Shown in pieces: positions 23,205 to 35,201 of a DNA stretch of 62,254 bases. Below the pieces are notes generated by a model. It ran no database searches. It saw only the letters and a list, made by a program, of their open reading frames with translations, and was not told the DNA's origin. Origin of the DNA: Scedosporium boydii (Eukaryota > Ascomycota > Sordariomycetes > Microascales > Microascaceae); contig NJFT01000233.1 of assembly GCA_002221725.1 (NCBI GenBank), positions 1 through 62,254 of the forward strand, read 5' to 3'. Numbering within the stretch: position 1 is the stretch's first letter; each line of letters begins with the position of its first letter. Both the position numbers and the translations under genes were made by a program.

Positions 23205-23534
23205 TTACGCCTCGCAGAAAAATGGCAGTAAGTCGCCGCAAGGTGCCTCCTCCAACTGATCCCCACCCAAATATCTATTCAAACAAGTACAGGACCCTCC
23301 CGCCCGACGCTGAATCCAGTACTTATCATTTGGTTGTGCTTCGAGGACACCATAGACTGGGTCTGTTGCAGTAGCGGGAACAGGGTAAATCGTGTGACCG
23401 ATCCGTCCGCAATAAGACCGTGCTTCTTGCCACTCCATGGGTGTCGGGATGACGATAACCGTAGATGTTTGTGCCATAACCACCGGAAGGTTGAGACACA
23501 TAAATGCGAGGAGCTTCCCCGTTGGGGTGTACAT
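23205..23534 (-). CDS. small secreted C-type-lectin-like protein
   Basis: Single exon of 109 residues from the ATG at 23534; the longer open frame upstream to 23750 is low-complexity Lys/Ser-rich and is treated as 5' leader. Residues 1-22 look like a signal peptide (LLAFMCLNLPVVMA-Q). The mature part has the spacing of a C-type lectin fold: WQEARSYC near the start, YWIQRR and GSCTCLN in the middle, and a final C...PFFCE at the stop. Five cysteines are seen in the mature part. The Ca-site EPN/QPD and WND motifs are not obvious, so sugar binding cannot be claimed. It is isolated in a gene-poor region next to diverged repeats, a setting typical of effector-like genes, but that role is only a possibility. 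The first Met could also be internal. Confidence 0.65.
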   Translation of the reverse strand: MYTPTGKLLAFMCLNLPVVMAQTSTVIVIPTPMEWQEARSYCGRIGHTIYPVPATATDPVYGVLEAQPNDKYWIQRRAGGSCTCLNRYLGGDQLEEAPCGDLLPFFCEA

Positions 23535-23820
23535 TTCCACCCTTTCTGAGAATTTTGTGCTTTGCCTTTTTTTTTTTTCCTTTCTTTTTGAGAAAACGCG
23601 GTTCGATGATAGTTCGAGGCAATCAGGGAAGGTTGACGACTGCGGATCGGTAAGCTTTGTGAAAGGGAAAAGAGAAGGGTGAGAGAGGCCAATGTTTAAA
23701 TATCTCCGGGACAAACGGAAACTTACCATTGAAGCTCCCCTTCCGATCAAGTGTCAGACCATGTCAACTTGTTACTCCGACTTTGCTCTCAGTGGACTCA
23801 GCTATCTATTTTTGGGGACA

Positions 23821-25610
23821 CTTTTGTCGATTGGATTCGTAGATATACGACGCAATGTTCGCTCAAATGTATATAGAGATCCATACCGAGGTATATCGCT
23901 GAAAAGGAGCCACGTCAGATCTATCCCGGTAGGGTCATCATCGGGGAGACAATCGCACCGGCTGATGGCCCTGCGCATTCGACAATGGTGGATTCACACC
24001 TCACTTGCTTCCAGTCACCTCACTCCTGTCGAGTTACGGTTTAAATCCGCGCTGTAACACTGTTTCGCTGTCAGTCTCCAGGATGTGCAAGTAGCGTTTC
24101 TTTCAGACCAGTCTTACCAGATATCAACCCCGGGAAACTGCCCGACACATACGTACGAAACGTCACCAGCGGCGACAGATGCCGCTTCAGCTCCTGCTGC
24201 ATTTAGGCCAGTATAATCAACAGTTGGTCACAGCGATGCCTGTCACGGGCGTGCAGCGCAGAACTGAGGCCAAGTAAGTGTGCAACTGCTCTCTCTTTCT
24301 CTCTCTGAACCTAACCGAACCGGAATCATCGTGAGCCGCGACAGTTCCCCCAACAACATCAGCTACTTTCCGGGTAGGTATATAATCCACAGTGATACGG
24401 CCATGGCGGTTGCCATCATTTAATTATATAGGCACGGAACTAAAGCCAAGTTAGTTTGCAACTGCTCTCTCTCGCTGTGCGTCTCGGCTCCATGGACAGT
24501 CCAGTCACATCTTGGCTTACACAATCGGCGCTCCTACTGCCAATATGATGATTTCCAGCGCTAGGTCTGGCTGATTACGACTCGGCGACGAATATTGCCC
24601 ATCACTGGGATGGCTATTTCCTGTTTCACGTTTGTTCGTATATATTGACACCTCGTCGCCTGTCTTCATTATGGTGTGAGCCCCGCGTTCCCTCTCGACG
24701 CGTTGTTGTTGGCTACCCGACTAATAACGAGCAGGACTTTAGGCTCCATTCCCTGCGGCTGGGGATATTGGGTTTTGGTTGGCAGTTTTTGGTTTTCGAT
24801 GGGTCCGGTGATCTGTTATCGTTAGCATATCTATGATATTTCTTCCTGGCTAGGGCAGTTCTGTGGACGATCTGACCAAGTGGTGGATGCAGGCATGGTA
24901 TCTGTGTTTGGATACCTCCTGACCTCGGGAGTGTGGAGTGTGATAGTTATTGTGATAAAAGGAGAGGATAACTGGGGACGAAAAAAGGATACCTCGAGAG
25001 GATTTTGGGATAGGTGGATTGAGGAGAAGATTCTGGGATAAGTTAGGGGAGGGAAAGATAAAATAGGTAAAATGTAGGTTTTCCAGGAGATAGGTACAGA
25101 AGGAAGTAGAGACTTCGTGGGGGGAGCACAAGTCGGGCAGGCATCCACGGCTCCATTGGACCAGATCCGAGAGGAAGAAGATGGAGAATCCGATGGGAGC
25201 TGGTACTTTCCGCTCCTTTGTATCCACTTTTGCCTTGTTCCATCCAAAACCGGCTGGACCTCGCAGCAGGAACCGTGGTGGGAGCCAGTTTTGTTTATTT
25301 TGTTTGCACATAGGGTGCAGTGCCGCCTCTGCCTAAGTGATGAACTTTGAACACAACCCTGTAACTTATCGGGGGTTCTAAGGCGAGCTACAATATCTTA
25401 ATCACTAACAAGACTCGGAAGGTGCTTCACCTGGGAATGAGATTACGTAGTAGGTACATAGCTCTATCGCGAGGGGGTTGTTAAGATTAATTGATGTTAT
25501 TCTCTATTTGTCAAGATCACCGAGATATAATACGGCTCCTCAAGTCTTGGGTCTCTACTTTTGCAATTCAGATTCTATTACCACAACCTCCAAGCCAAGT
25601 ATACAAATAC
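23821..25610. repeat. diverged direct duplication, copy A
   Basis: Copy A aligns by eye with copy B over almost its full length. Shared blocks in the same order include GTCGATTGGATTC-like at the left end, AAGCCAAGTTAGTTTGCAAC with CT-repeats, GGATACCT, AGTGTGGA, GGAGCCAGTTTTGTTTA, and GGCGAGCTACAATATCT at the right. Differences include many transitions. Copy A also has an internal second copy of the CAAGTAAGTGTGCAACTGCTCTCT-type block (about 24255 and 24435). No conserved reading frame is seen. Confidence 0.65.
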
Positions 25611-25666
25611 ATCTCTTATAATACAACGAGTTTGTTCTTGGTAGCCTTGGCAGCCTATCCGGCAAC

Positions 25667-27320
25667 TCTTTCGTCGATCTGATTCATAGAGATACAAAGA
25701 GTATTCTATCGAGCCACCAACCAAAAAGGTGCCATGTCAGACCTACTCCCACTGCATCCCCACGAATTAACCGCTAGAATGGCAATCCAACCGGTCAATA
25801 GTCCTGCGCGTGTTTGGTCATAGTGTGAACGAACCTCAGAGGCTACCGGACTCATCACTGCTCCGAAAGCCCACGTTGTTACGCTGCGAGCCTTTCTTTC
25901 AGATAAGTTTCACTACCCACGGACTATTGCTCATTTTTCGCACGGTATGTGATGGCGACCCAGTGTCCGTCCCCATTCGTCAAGAAAATCAGCAGTAATA
26001 TGCTCCCTCCGGTCCGCATCGCTTGCGTGAGGCGGGGAACTAAGCTCAAGTCAGTTTACAGCTGCTCTTTCTCTCTCTCTCCCAGCCCCATGATATCTTG
26101 ACTTACACAATCCTCGCCCCTGCTGCCCGTGACGGCCTTCCCTGAAATGCCGCGACGGCCCTCTGGTATTTGACCTTTCTGCTTGGATCCCTGGAGCATG
26201 TTTCCGAGGGGACAAACGAGATTGACTCCAAGTCTAGATCGGCTTGATTATGTTCTAGCGGTGAGTTCGTGGGCTGTGCTCGTGTGGCGCGCCAAGACGT
26301 CAAATTCCATCCTCCAATGGACCGAGAGCCTTTTACTTGTTTCCACGCGTCGTTGTTTTCTCGTCTACGAGTACTAGGGCCTCTGGCTTCGTTCCCGGGG
26401 ATAGATGGTGTGGGGCTGTAGTTTCTGTTTGGGGGACGGTTGTGTGGTCTGTTGTTACCAAAGTACCTATGGAATATCTTCTTAGCTATGGCAGTTCAAT
26501 GGACTACATGACCACGTGGAGGATGCAGGGCCAGGATGTCTCACCTTGATTTTGGCTGGTCGTTCCTGGAGGTTTGCTGGCAGGAGATGACAGATTTGGT
26601 CTGCTGGACACGAGGGTGATAATTCTCTGGCCTCTCGGCCAGTCGGTGGGAAGGTTTCGGATCCATCTTCGCCTAGGGAGTGTGGATTAGTGTTAGAGAT
26701 AACTATTTTGATGAAAGGAGAGGAGGATTTTGGGGAAGGGGAGGTAATCGATGTGGGACGAGGAAAGGATACCTTTGGAAGATGATCTAGTGGAAGTTGA
26801 TTGGTGATGTGTGAAGGTTAAGTCCTTCAGGAGAAGATGAGGATGAGAGGAAATCAATAGGGATGCGAGACGAAAACACAAGCCATGTAGGCATCCATGA
26901 TTCCGAATTCGAGAGGAAGGAGCGCAAAAGGGCTGACGGAAGTTAACTCGCGATCCTTTGTGGCCATCATTGGCCTCGCTCGAGCCGCGTCCTCGCAGCC
27001 AGAAGCTTGGTGGGAACCGGTTTTGTTTACACGTAGGATACAGTGCTCACCTTAGCTTAAGTGATGAGCTTTGAAACGCCTTGTAAGCGATTGGGAGAGC
27101 TAGGGCGAGCTACGATATCTCAACTCCCAAGACTGGGAAGATGATTCACTCGCGACTAAGATTACGTCCTCAAAGAAAGCTGTTCTGCCGAGATGGGGGC
27201 GCCAGGATGCCATTCTTCATTTGTCAAAAAGACTACCGCGCTTCAAGTGCCCGGCCTCTCCTTCGCATGTCGGATTCTGTCACCGTAATCTCCAAAACAA
27301 CACAATTTTACAAACTTCGA
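25667..27320. repeat. diverged direct duplication, copy B
   Basis: The second unit starts almost directly after copy A. Matching blocks include GTCGATCTGATTC at the left, AAGCTCAAGTCAGTTTACAG before a CT tract, AAGGATACCT, AGTGTGGATTAG, GGGAACCGGTTTTGTTTA and GGCGAGCTACGATATCT. It is about 140 bp shorter than copy A, partly because the CT block occurs once here. Confidence 0.65.
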
Positions 27321-29917
27321 CCCCTACAGAACAACAATCAAACTGCTTAACCAGCCCTGGCCCATCGTCTCCAACTACTCTATCTTCTTGTAGGGATCGT
27401 AGCCTTACGTCACAGTCACGGTAGACATGACCCATGATATCTCCCTAAATGTCTGTAGAATTCATCATAGTAGCCCCCTGTTAGATGGTGCCTTCGATCG
27501 AAAATAGTCGTGTGCGGACCGTTTCTACGTTCGTTAGAATCATCTCCGGGAATCAGAACCTTCATGAACTGTGGACTTACACGATGACTGCTCTATGAGT
27601 AGTCCACGGCCGAAACTGATATGTGGCAACGGCGATTATGTATTTAATCCTTCTCATGGGCTTCTTGTTGAACATGAAAGGTGGGTTGAACATGACTTCA
27701 TTGAAGTTGAGCCTATCACCAGTTAAGATCGTTTCGTAGAGATGACAGGCCACACGTCATTACAAGGGATGGAACTTAAATTTCCAGAAGCTGTTTGTTA
27801 ACATAAGAGAACTTGTGTTAAGGTAGGTGTTTTACGATGTTGATGAAAAGGAAAGGAAGAAACCAGAACAAAATGGAGGAATCCGAAAATGACCTTCAAT
27901 GATCATGGATCATGAGAGATGCGTGTAAGCCGTCGATGATGCTGTACTGGAGCAAGTCTTTCTTGTGTCTCCGGCAGCACGGGTCTCAGTCCCTCCTGCC
28001 TTCCGTCACGAGAATGATCAACAGGACTCATGTTGTGTCGATGCTGAAAGATTCATAAACAGCTACTATCGCACGACCCGCTGGGTCAGGGCCGCCCGCG
28101 GCCTACACGCGTGTCCAGACGAGACGTGGCTCACTGAATGACAAAGTACCGGCCCAGCATGCTTTCATGTGCCAGTGAGAGAGCGTTGTAATAAGGCGGT
28201 GGGCTCAGCCTCGCCTCGCATATCTCATCTTCCTTGACGCCCACCGCGAGATTCCCCAACTCTCATTCCCATTCCACTAATTCAAGTCTACCAGAGAACC
28301 TCTTTCAGCACCACTTCTTCTGAAGCAAGTTGTTGGGTCAGCTTCTGTCCCATCCTGTCCTGTCCTAGTCCCGTCTCATTATTTCTGTTGTCTCTTTTTT
28401 ACGCTTCTTCTTTTAGGAAAAGTCGCGTCGCCTAATGAGAAAGACAGGAGATTAACCTAGGTTTGTCCCCTTGGTTGTCCCTCGTCCGGTCGATGAATCA
28501 CTATTCCGAGAGATCGTGGTCATGGCCCTGTCCGACGTGGAGCCACATCATCCTGTCAACCCGAGTACGGCATCCCAAGATGGTGGGGGGCGCTTTGAAC
28601 TAATCGCCCCGACTTCCAAGAACACTCGTCCCCTCATCGACATCATCCAGTTGACTTCTATTTAACGATAGAGTATTTGTCTCATGATGAGCCATAAACA
28701 AGGACCTGTCTAGAACCAGAAACTCTAACTCTGGGAACTTAGGACCAAAAGAAGCGCTTTATTCTACCGGAACGAGGGCTAATCACAATGTGAAGGTACC
28801 GGAACACAAATTTCCGTTCTCAGCCACTCAAGGCGATCGTCGGCATGGATGGGTTGAAGTCCATCATCCGTTATGACCCTACGGGTTAGCGGCTGACATG
28901 TTGTCCCACCCCACACAGTTCTAATACAGACCTTGATTGGCCTTGATCGCTTCTGTCTTAGACTATATCTCGACCAAGACAACCCTTTTCAAATCGGAAA
29001 ATACTTCCCTCATTCTCCGTAATCCTATTTGACCGAGAAGGTGGGGACATATACCAGGAGCCCCCTCACGGTTTTTTTTTCCCGGCCAACTACGACTGAC
29101 TGTATGGCAGTCAACCTCCACGATGATGAAGCACTAATATGACAGCACCCTCGTCTCGGGGTGTTGGGGCCCAGGCTTTCGAAAAATGGTCTTTTAAGTT
29201 GCAACTTTGTCTTCTCGACTGAAGCTCCAGCTAAGTCATTCTGGGAGGCTAACGACATCTCTACGACTCAATATAGAATTGGTCTAAGTTCCAGCCACAA
29301 GAACATCGGCAAAGCCCATGGGCAACAGAGTCAGAGCACGCGAATCAAGTGTAAAGAACCGCGAAGTAACCGTCTCAAAGTGATCCCAGAGACGCGAGAC
29401 TAATTCTTTGTTTGCAATGGGCAAAAGGAGGGAAGACTACATGGCGAGGTTCTCTCGAGATGAATCAATCACTGTTGGCACAACCGCTCTGATCTCTTCT
29501 GAAGACAGCACCCCGACCGGACACTGCCAAAATAGAGGGTGGCGCCTAGTCTGATACTGCTGATACTCAAGTGCGAGCCGTCACGGATACCAAGCACGAG
29601 GAGGTTCGCAAAGATGGTTAGTGCCAGCATCGTTGAGCATTAGACTGGGGCTCTCCTTCTGGTCCTTCTGGAGTCTGCAAAGACTTGTCGACAAACCACT
29701 TTAAGACCGCTGTACCGCTGTTCTTCTTAGCCAGGCTTTTATTTCACATCCGAAATCTTCATCAAGGTTACATTATGCATTAAATACTTCATACAAGACA
29801 ACCAAGTCTCTAAAAGCCGAATCCCTCGTCCGGCTGCTCCAGAATATTAAAAACTCCGCTTTTGCCTCCCTTCCGAAATGCAAAATGTCATGGTTTCACC
29901 TAACAAATAACGCCAAC
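27321..29917. other. gene-poor stretch, 2.6 kb
   Basis: No gene called. Segments around 27560-27900 have short resemblances to blocks of the duplicated unit (a CTTACACGATGACTGCTC block; GTTGATGAAAAGGAAAGG) and could be the remains of a third copy, but I cannot show this without an alignment. Confidence 0.4.
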
Positions 29918-31593
29918 TTAAATGGCAGCACCACCGCCGCAGGGTCCAACGTGATCATGCGCATAATGTCCATGACCAGCGCCATCCTCCCTCTTCACAA
30001 ACTTCGTCCTCTCCTCGCTCCAGCCCCTCTTCGCCTTGTTCACAGCCGGAAGCGAGTCGAAGCTAAGCGCGTACTTGGCAACGGAGTTAGCGATGCTCTT
30101 CGTGTTGAGTAGATACGCGTCGTGAGCCAAGTTGTTGATATCGTCGCCCTTCTGGTGGTAGTTGACGTCGTAAGCGACGCCGGCCTCGCCGCCGAAGAGC
30201 TTGGCCTCGGCCTCGGTCTTGAGACCCTCGGCACCCGTGAAGAGACCGCCAGAGGGGATGCCATTCTCGATGAAGGCGGCGTAGTCGGATCGGCCGCTGA
30301 ACTCGGTGGGGACGTGGCCGACGCGGTTGTGGTCGTAGAAGTCCTCAAAGTCCTTCTCGATGACGTCGGAGCCGGCGGGGCCGGTGAGGTTGAAGGCATC
30401 GCCGTTGCCGTCGTAGATACCGTAGATGTAGTTGGGGCTAGCGATCTATTTGATAAAGTTAGCTTGGGTTTAATTGAAGAGGGTGGGGAACGAAGAGAAA
30501 GAGGTAGATGTAGCATACCATGTCAAAGTTGAGATATGCCCTAATCTTGGCGAGCTCGGTCGAGGAGGTGTTAAGCTGCTTGATGTAGTAGTACGATCCG
30601 AGCTTGCCGTATTCCTCGGCTCCCCACCAGGCGAAGCGGATGGCGTTCTTGACACCAAACTTGGAGAGAGCAATAGCGACGTTCAAAATGCCAATGGAGC
30701 CGGATCCGTCATCGCTGCGTTTATTGTTAGCGTCTACGACTAATTTCTTCTGTTTGAGCCAAAAAAACTCACTTGACACCAGGGCCAGCGGCGACAGAGT
30801 CAGAGTGACCTCCGAGGACGAGCACGTTGTTGTGGTCACCTCCCTTGGTCTCAGCAATGACGTTAAAGTTGACGCGGTCCTCAACGGTCGCTTCGACCTT
30901 AAAGTCAACCGTCACCTCACCAGCTCCGACCGCAGCAACGAGCGCTTCGCCGTCAGCCTGGCTGACGCCCACGACGGGCGCATACTCGCCGAAGGCGTCG
31001 CCGAGCGTGCCGCTCAACGTGCCCTCGACATTGTTGTACACAATTAGACCCGCCGCGCCAGCTGTCTTAGCGTTGGTGGCCTTCGAACCAAAAGTACAAG
31101 TACCTCGAGAGACAAGAGCAATGTTGCCCTCGACCTCAGCAGGGAAGTCGCTGGCCTCACACCCGAGATTCGTGGCAAGGACGAGCTTCGCGCTCACGGT
31201 TCCAGCGGGGCTGTAGGTCATGATGGTGCTGTTGAGCTCCTTGCCATCGACGGAGATGGTCGCATCTCCGTCGAAGAAGATCTCGTTAAAGGGCTGCTTG
31301 ACGACGTTGTAGTAGTTGAGGGAGTTGAGGGTGTCGTAGATATAGTCGACGGTGGCGTTGTGGCCGCCGCTGCCGAACACGCGGTTGCCTCCGTTGGCAT
31401 CGGCGAAATCCTGGAGCTTCTGCGAGCCGGCAAGAAGGTCCTTGAGCTTGATGTGCTGCTGGAGCTTCTTGGAGCTGACGAGAGGCTTGTTGCACTGGCC
31501 ACCGTGGCCGCCCTTTCCGCCCTTTCCGCCAGCGAGGCCGAGGGCTGGAAGTCCCAGGGCGGCAGTAGCGAGTAAACCGGTGGTGAACCTCAT
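29918..31593 (-). CDS. secreted M28 aminopeptidase with PA domain (aminopeptidase Y / leucine aminopeptidase 2 type)
   Basis: Exons 30773-31593, 30519-30714 and 29918-30445 give 514 residues. The ATG at 31593 precedes a signal peptide (LLATAALGLPALGLA); a TTG four codons upstream is in frame but not needed. A Gly/Lys/His-rich stretch follows, then a PA insertion with ALVSRGTCTFGSKATNA and GAAGLIVYNN. The co-catalytic zinc site is spread over all three exons: His263 in GGHSDSV, Asp275 in NDDGSG (formed at the splice), Glu307/308 in WGAEEYG, Asp338 in NFDM, and a His in NYHQKGDD. It trims N-terminal residues from peptides outside the cell or in the vacuole. A TATATATA lies about 180 bp upstream of the start. 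Confidence 0.93.
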
Positions 31594-33061
31594 GTTTGAA
31601 CGCAAGAATAGATTAAGCGGCTCTTAAAAAGGAGTGGAGGTTAGAAAGGCCTTTGATTGACGGGGGGCAAGCGAGGGCGGGAGGTTGAAGGGGGAATAAA
31701 AAGAATGAAGAAGGCTCTTGGAGGACAAGATGAGCTTTTGTTTCTATTTTCTACGGAGCTTAAGACACCCAATATATATACACGGCCGAGACGTAGACGG
31801 AAGCTGCCCGAGTCATGTAGCTATAATCTATGCGAACCCTCGCGCACTTTCCTCAATGGAAGACGCAACCGCATGCCAAGAGAAACTCATCTCATGAACA
31901 CGATTATCGATCAACGGGTAATAAACCACAGGAACTTTTTTTCTTCAATCTTGACAGCAGTACAGCAGTTGCTACTATAGCCGGGGTCTAGGCACCGACG
32001 TCAGTGGTAATCAGAGGCTAGTCAGTGGTACTTTTTGCGGGAGGAGGGCCGGGATTCTCCAGCATTACCCCACGGATCGCCTGCCTTATTTTGATAGCGC
32101 TTTAATTAATTTGGAAGCACGTCCTCCGCCTGACAACAGACTTGCGCAGGACGGGCCAGGCTAAAAGGGGAAGGTTACCGGCTCGTAAATGGCAGGTCGA
32201 GCTGACAGAAGTGCCATCGGCAGAGAGATCGACGGACTCACGTGGGAATGCCAAGCCGGGCGAGTCTTAAGAAAGCTTTGAGGCGTCCAAAGAGAGGAGG
32301 CTTTATGTCAGGAAGACTAGCATATATCGGGCCACTGGGGGACCTTTCGCGAGAGGTGATAAGTTGATAAGACGGTGTCACGGTAGCATTGGCAATATAG
32401 GTTCCGGTAGTATTGCACGTGCCATGGGTCCGTGGATTTCCCAGATCCGTTCTAGGGGAACCTTTGGGAGAGGGGAACTGTGATAACATCAATTTCTCCC
32501 GGGAATGCGTGCTTCCTCTTTCTCTTTTCCTGTCGCAATCCGAAGGTGGCAGAAGCCAAAAGGGCAGGTCCTCTCGCTTGGGATTAAATTCAAAGGATTC
32601 CGCGTCCAGGCTCTTCAAGCCTTTCGACACTTTCCGCATGTTTTCGTCCGCAACAGAGCGAAGACCAAGAGCCAAAGATTCCCGCCAGGATTTACCCTGC
32701 TCTCGGTAGATCGTCGCTGACTTCCCGACAACGAGCAAACAACACGGAGAATGGGATGCTGATTTCGTCCGTTGAGAACAGTCGGCTTCGTGATGAGGGC
32801 AAGAGAGAAGAGGGGGCCGAGAGCTGTCAGAGTCTGGTCAGTCGATATTCGCGGCTGCCTTCCACAATGGAAAAGCTATTATTATCAAGAGGATGGAGTG
32901 AAGTTAATCAGGCCATTCAAATCCGACGTCAGATGAAGATTGAAGGCAGGTCGGATTTGGAGACCTGTAATGCACTCTCAATCTTCGGGTCAATCCTTCG
33001 CTTCCAGAGATTCATTTCCTAAATTCCCGACACGGTCTCCTGGTCCCGGCCCGACTATCTA

Positions 33062-33269
33062 CAGCTGCCCACAGCTGTCCTGTGAACGAGTCTCCAATTT
33101 ATATCCCACGATATGGGCACTTGATTCCAGCTGACTGGCACTTCCCACGTGATGAAATGGATCACGTGGAAATAATATTTCCTCCAGCTGTCAAGATTGT
33201 GTTGCCACCTGTAAAGTACTTTGTACTTGTCTGACCTGCGTTCCTGAGCTTTACCCTTTTCGGCAGCTG
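33062..33269. promoter_or_regulatory. cluster of E-box sites with inverted CACGTG pair
   Basis: Five CAGCTG sites begin at 33062, 33072, 33128, 33185 and 33264. Between them, at 33145-33169, is an inverted repeat with nine-base arms (CCACGTGAT / ATCACGTGG) around a 7-nt gap, giving two CACGTG boxes. Seven bHLH-type sites in about 210 bp suggest an enhancer-like element, though no factor is identified. Confidence 0.4.
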
Positions 33270-33957
33270 TCAAATTCTTAGTGCTGATTCCGCCTCCCTC
33301 CATCTCCACCATCATCGTCGTCGGCCCCTGGCTTCATTTCCAGCATGAATCAATTTCGTTGGAAAATTAACAGAAAATCCTGAATTGCTCTTCCGGAGCA
33401 TCTACGAAGAATGTGCGAAGTAAGCTCCAAGTACGTGACAGGACGAAGGAGGGCATCCACCCAAACTGCTGCTGTGCGACCTGGACCATAGATCTCCTCT
33501 CGCAGCTCAACATCCACGGCCTCATCGTTTTCCCCAGCCACGTTGATTGTTTATTGCATCTCCATCTCCCGTTTGTTTGAGTGAGCACCGACAATATTAA
33601 CCGGATTCGGGTGAGGAGTGCGAGCGGATCGCCAAATTTCCCAATAAACTGGAACAACATTCCTCTCCCCTCAGCCCTACAAACAGATCGACAGACTTTG
33701 CAACAGAGTCTATTTCGCCATCCCTGTTCAATTGCTCAATAGCGTGATTCACTTCGAGGGGTTTCTGAGTGCCAACAGGCTACAGCCCACATGGGTCCGG
33801 CGCCACCAAAGCCCCTTTAATTCCCACAAATGGCCCCAAATGAGACATTATTTTCGGTTCCGCTCCGGCTGGGATGGCTTCCACCACTGAGGATCGATGC
33901 GATTGACGACTAACTGCAGGGAAGGATGCAGAGTTCCGGGACTAGTTTTTCTTTTCC

Positions 33958-33983
33958 TTTTTTTTTTTTTTTTTTTTTTTTTT
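33958..33983 (+). repeat. poly-T tract
   Basis: A run of about 26 T, preceded by TTTTTCTTTTCC and followed by ATTATTA. Probably a simple-sequence tract. Confidence 0.8.
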
Positions 33984-35201
33984 ATTATTATCAGATTTAG
34001 GTTGACTTTGTTGTCTAGTTATCGACCTTTTCCTTTGGGAGTTCCGCGGTGTCCGGATCGGGAGCCAGGGGCGCATATGCAGGGGAATAAACAAGGCAAC
34101 ATCGGAAGTGTTGCGAGGAGGCGAGAGATGACCTGTCAGTCGTCTTTATTTTTTCCTTTTCCTCGCCACACATTCTCTCGCATTCAGGAACACAATTGAT
34201 TCAAGGAAAAAAAGAAATTGTCTCAGAGCGCAGGCTTCCGTTTGATGTCATCTCGCCATATGCCAAGTCCCAGCGGACCCCCCTCGTCTCATTCCAGTTG
34301 GTTTCTGTTTGACTGTTTGTCTCGCTGCCCTCTGACCATGGTCGGCACCAACAAGACCGCCCACGGATGAAGGAATCCCTTGGCAAAATCCATCCAATCT
34401 TAGGCCCCAATGTTTGAAACACCGCAAGGACATCGACGCACGCTCGAGGAGAAACATCTGGAAATAAACTCTGGAAAGGAGACGCACGCGCCAGCGCCCC
34501 TCCACATCCTCTCCTCTTTGCCTCCGTGATCCTTGCTGCTCTGTCCTAGCATCGTCCAATCTTTCTCCCGGTGTCTCACCGTGCTCTCTCTCAGTGCCAC
34601 TTACCATCGTTGACCATGCATGCACTCCCGCCCAGGAGCTAGAAAGGCGCTTAATCCACCCCATTTCAGCTCATATTTTCGTGACGACCGGGGTCAAGGG
34701 CATAATATTGCTGTGATGACGGACGGAAGGACAAGGCAGCCCGTGGGGCTGGCCCTGCTGGCCCTATCGCATCTTGTCGAGGTGTCAACCCACGGATCTT
34801 GGCGCCCCTGAATTCCACATCCCGCTCAATCCTTAGTCGCTGGAGCTAGCGCTTTGCGGTGAGGGCTGAGATCTGTGGTGATTTTTGTATTTATCGTGAC
34901 ATGTTTCCCGCCCGCTTCACTTCCGACTCTCCTTCCGTTTCCTTCCACCACAGGGACTCGGTCACCTTCATTCATTCCTTTCTTAAAAACACTCCAACTC
35001 GAGACTGCACTGGTCAGTCCTGATCATTTTTGATCATTGTCATTCCTTTTTTCTTCGTTCTTTCAAACAATCCAATTTTTGGGCTGCACCGGACAGTTCA
35101 CGACACATTCCTTTCTCTCCCGACACAATAGCATTTTTTTTCTTTCAGACCATCCCACCACGTTCTAGACTCCAAGCTTGTTCTTGCATCCAGAATTCAA
35201 A

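Larger units (their letters stand above)
31594..35201. other. large divergent intergenic region (M28 peptidase / GH114)
   Basis: 3.6 kb without a supportable gene. A 166-codon open frame on the minus strand (32238-32738) has no domain or splice logic. The last 300 bp before the GH114 start are strongly pyrimidine-rich (CTTTTTTCTTC-like), as in many fungal promoters. A dense E-box group near 33.1-33.3 kb is listed separately. Confidence 0.5.

Noticed and set aside
23821..27320. Interpretation of the duplication as transposon terminal repeats
   Set aside because: No terminal inverted repeats, target-site duplications or transposase/RT fragments were found; the copies abut instead of flanking a body.
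30122..30532. Long plus-strand frame over the M28 peptidase gene
   Set aside because: It is the antisense of the third exon of a clear aminopeptidase; Val/Asp/Glu-rich composition is typical of reading a GC-rich gene backwards.
32238..32738. 166-codon minus-strand frame
   Set aside because: No ATG-proximal features, domain, signal peptide or splice continuation; overlapping open frames exist on the other strand.
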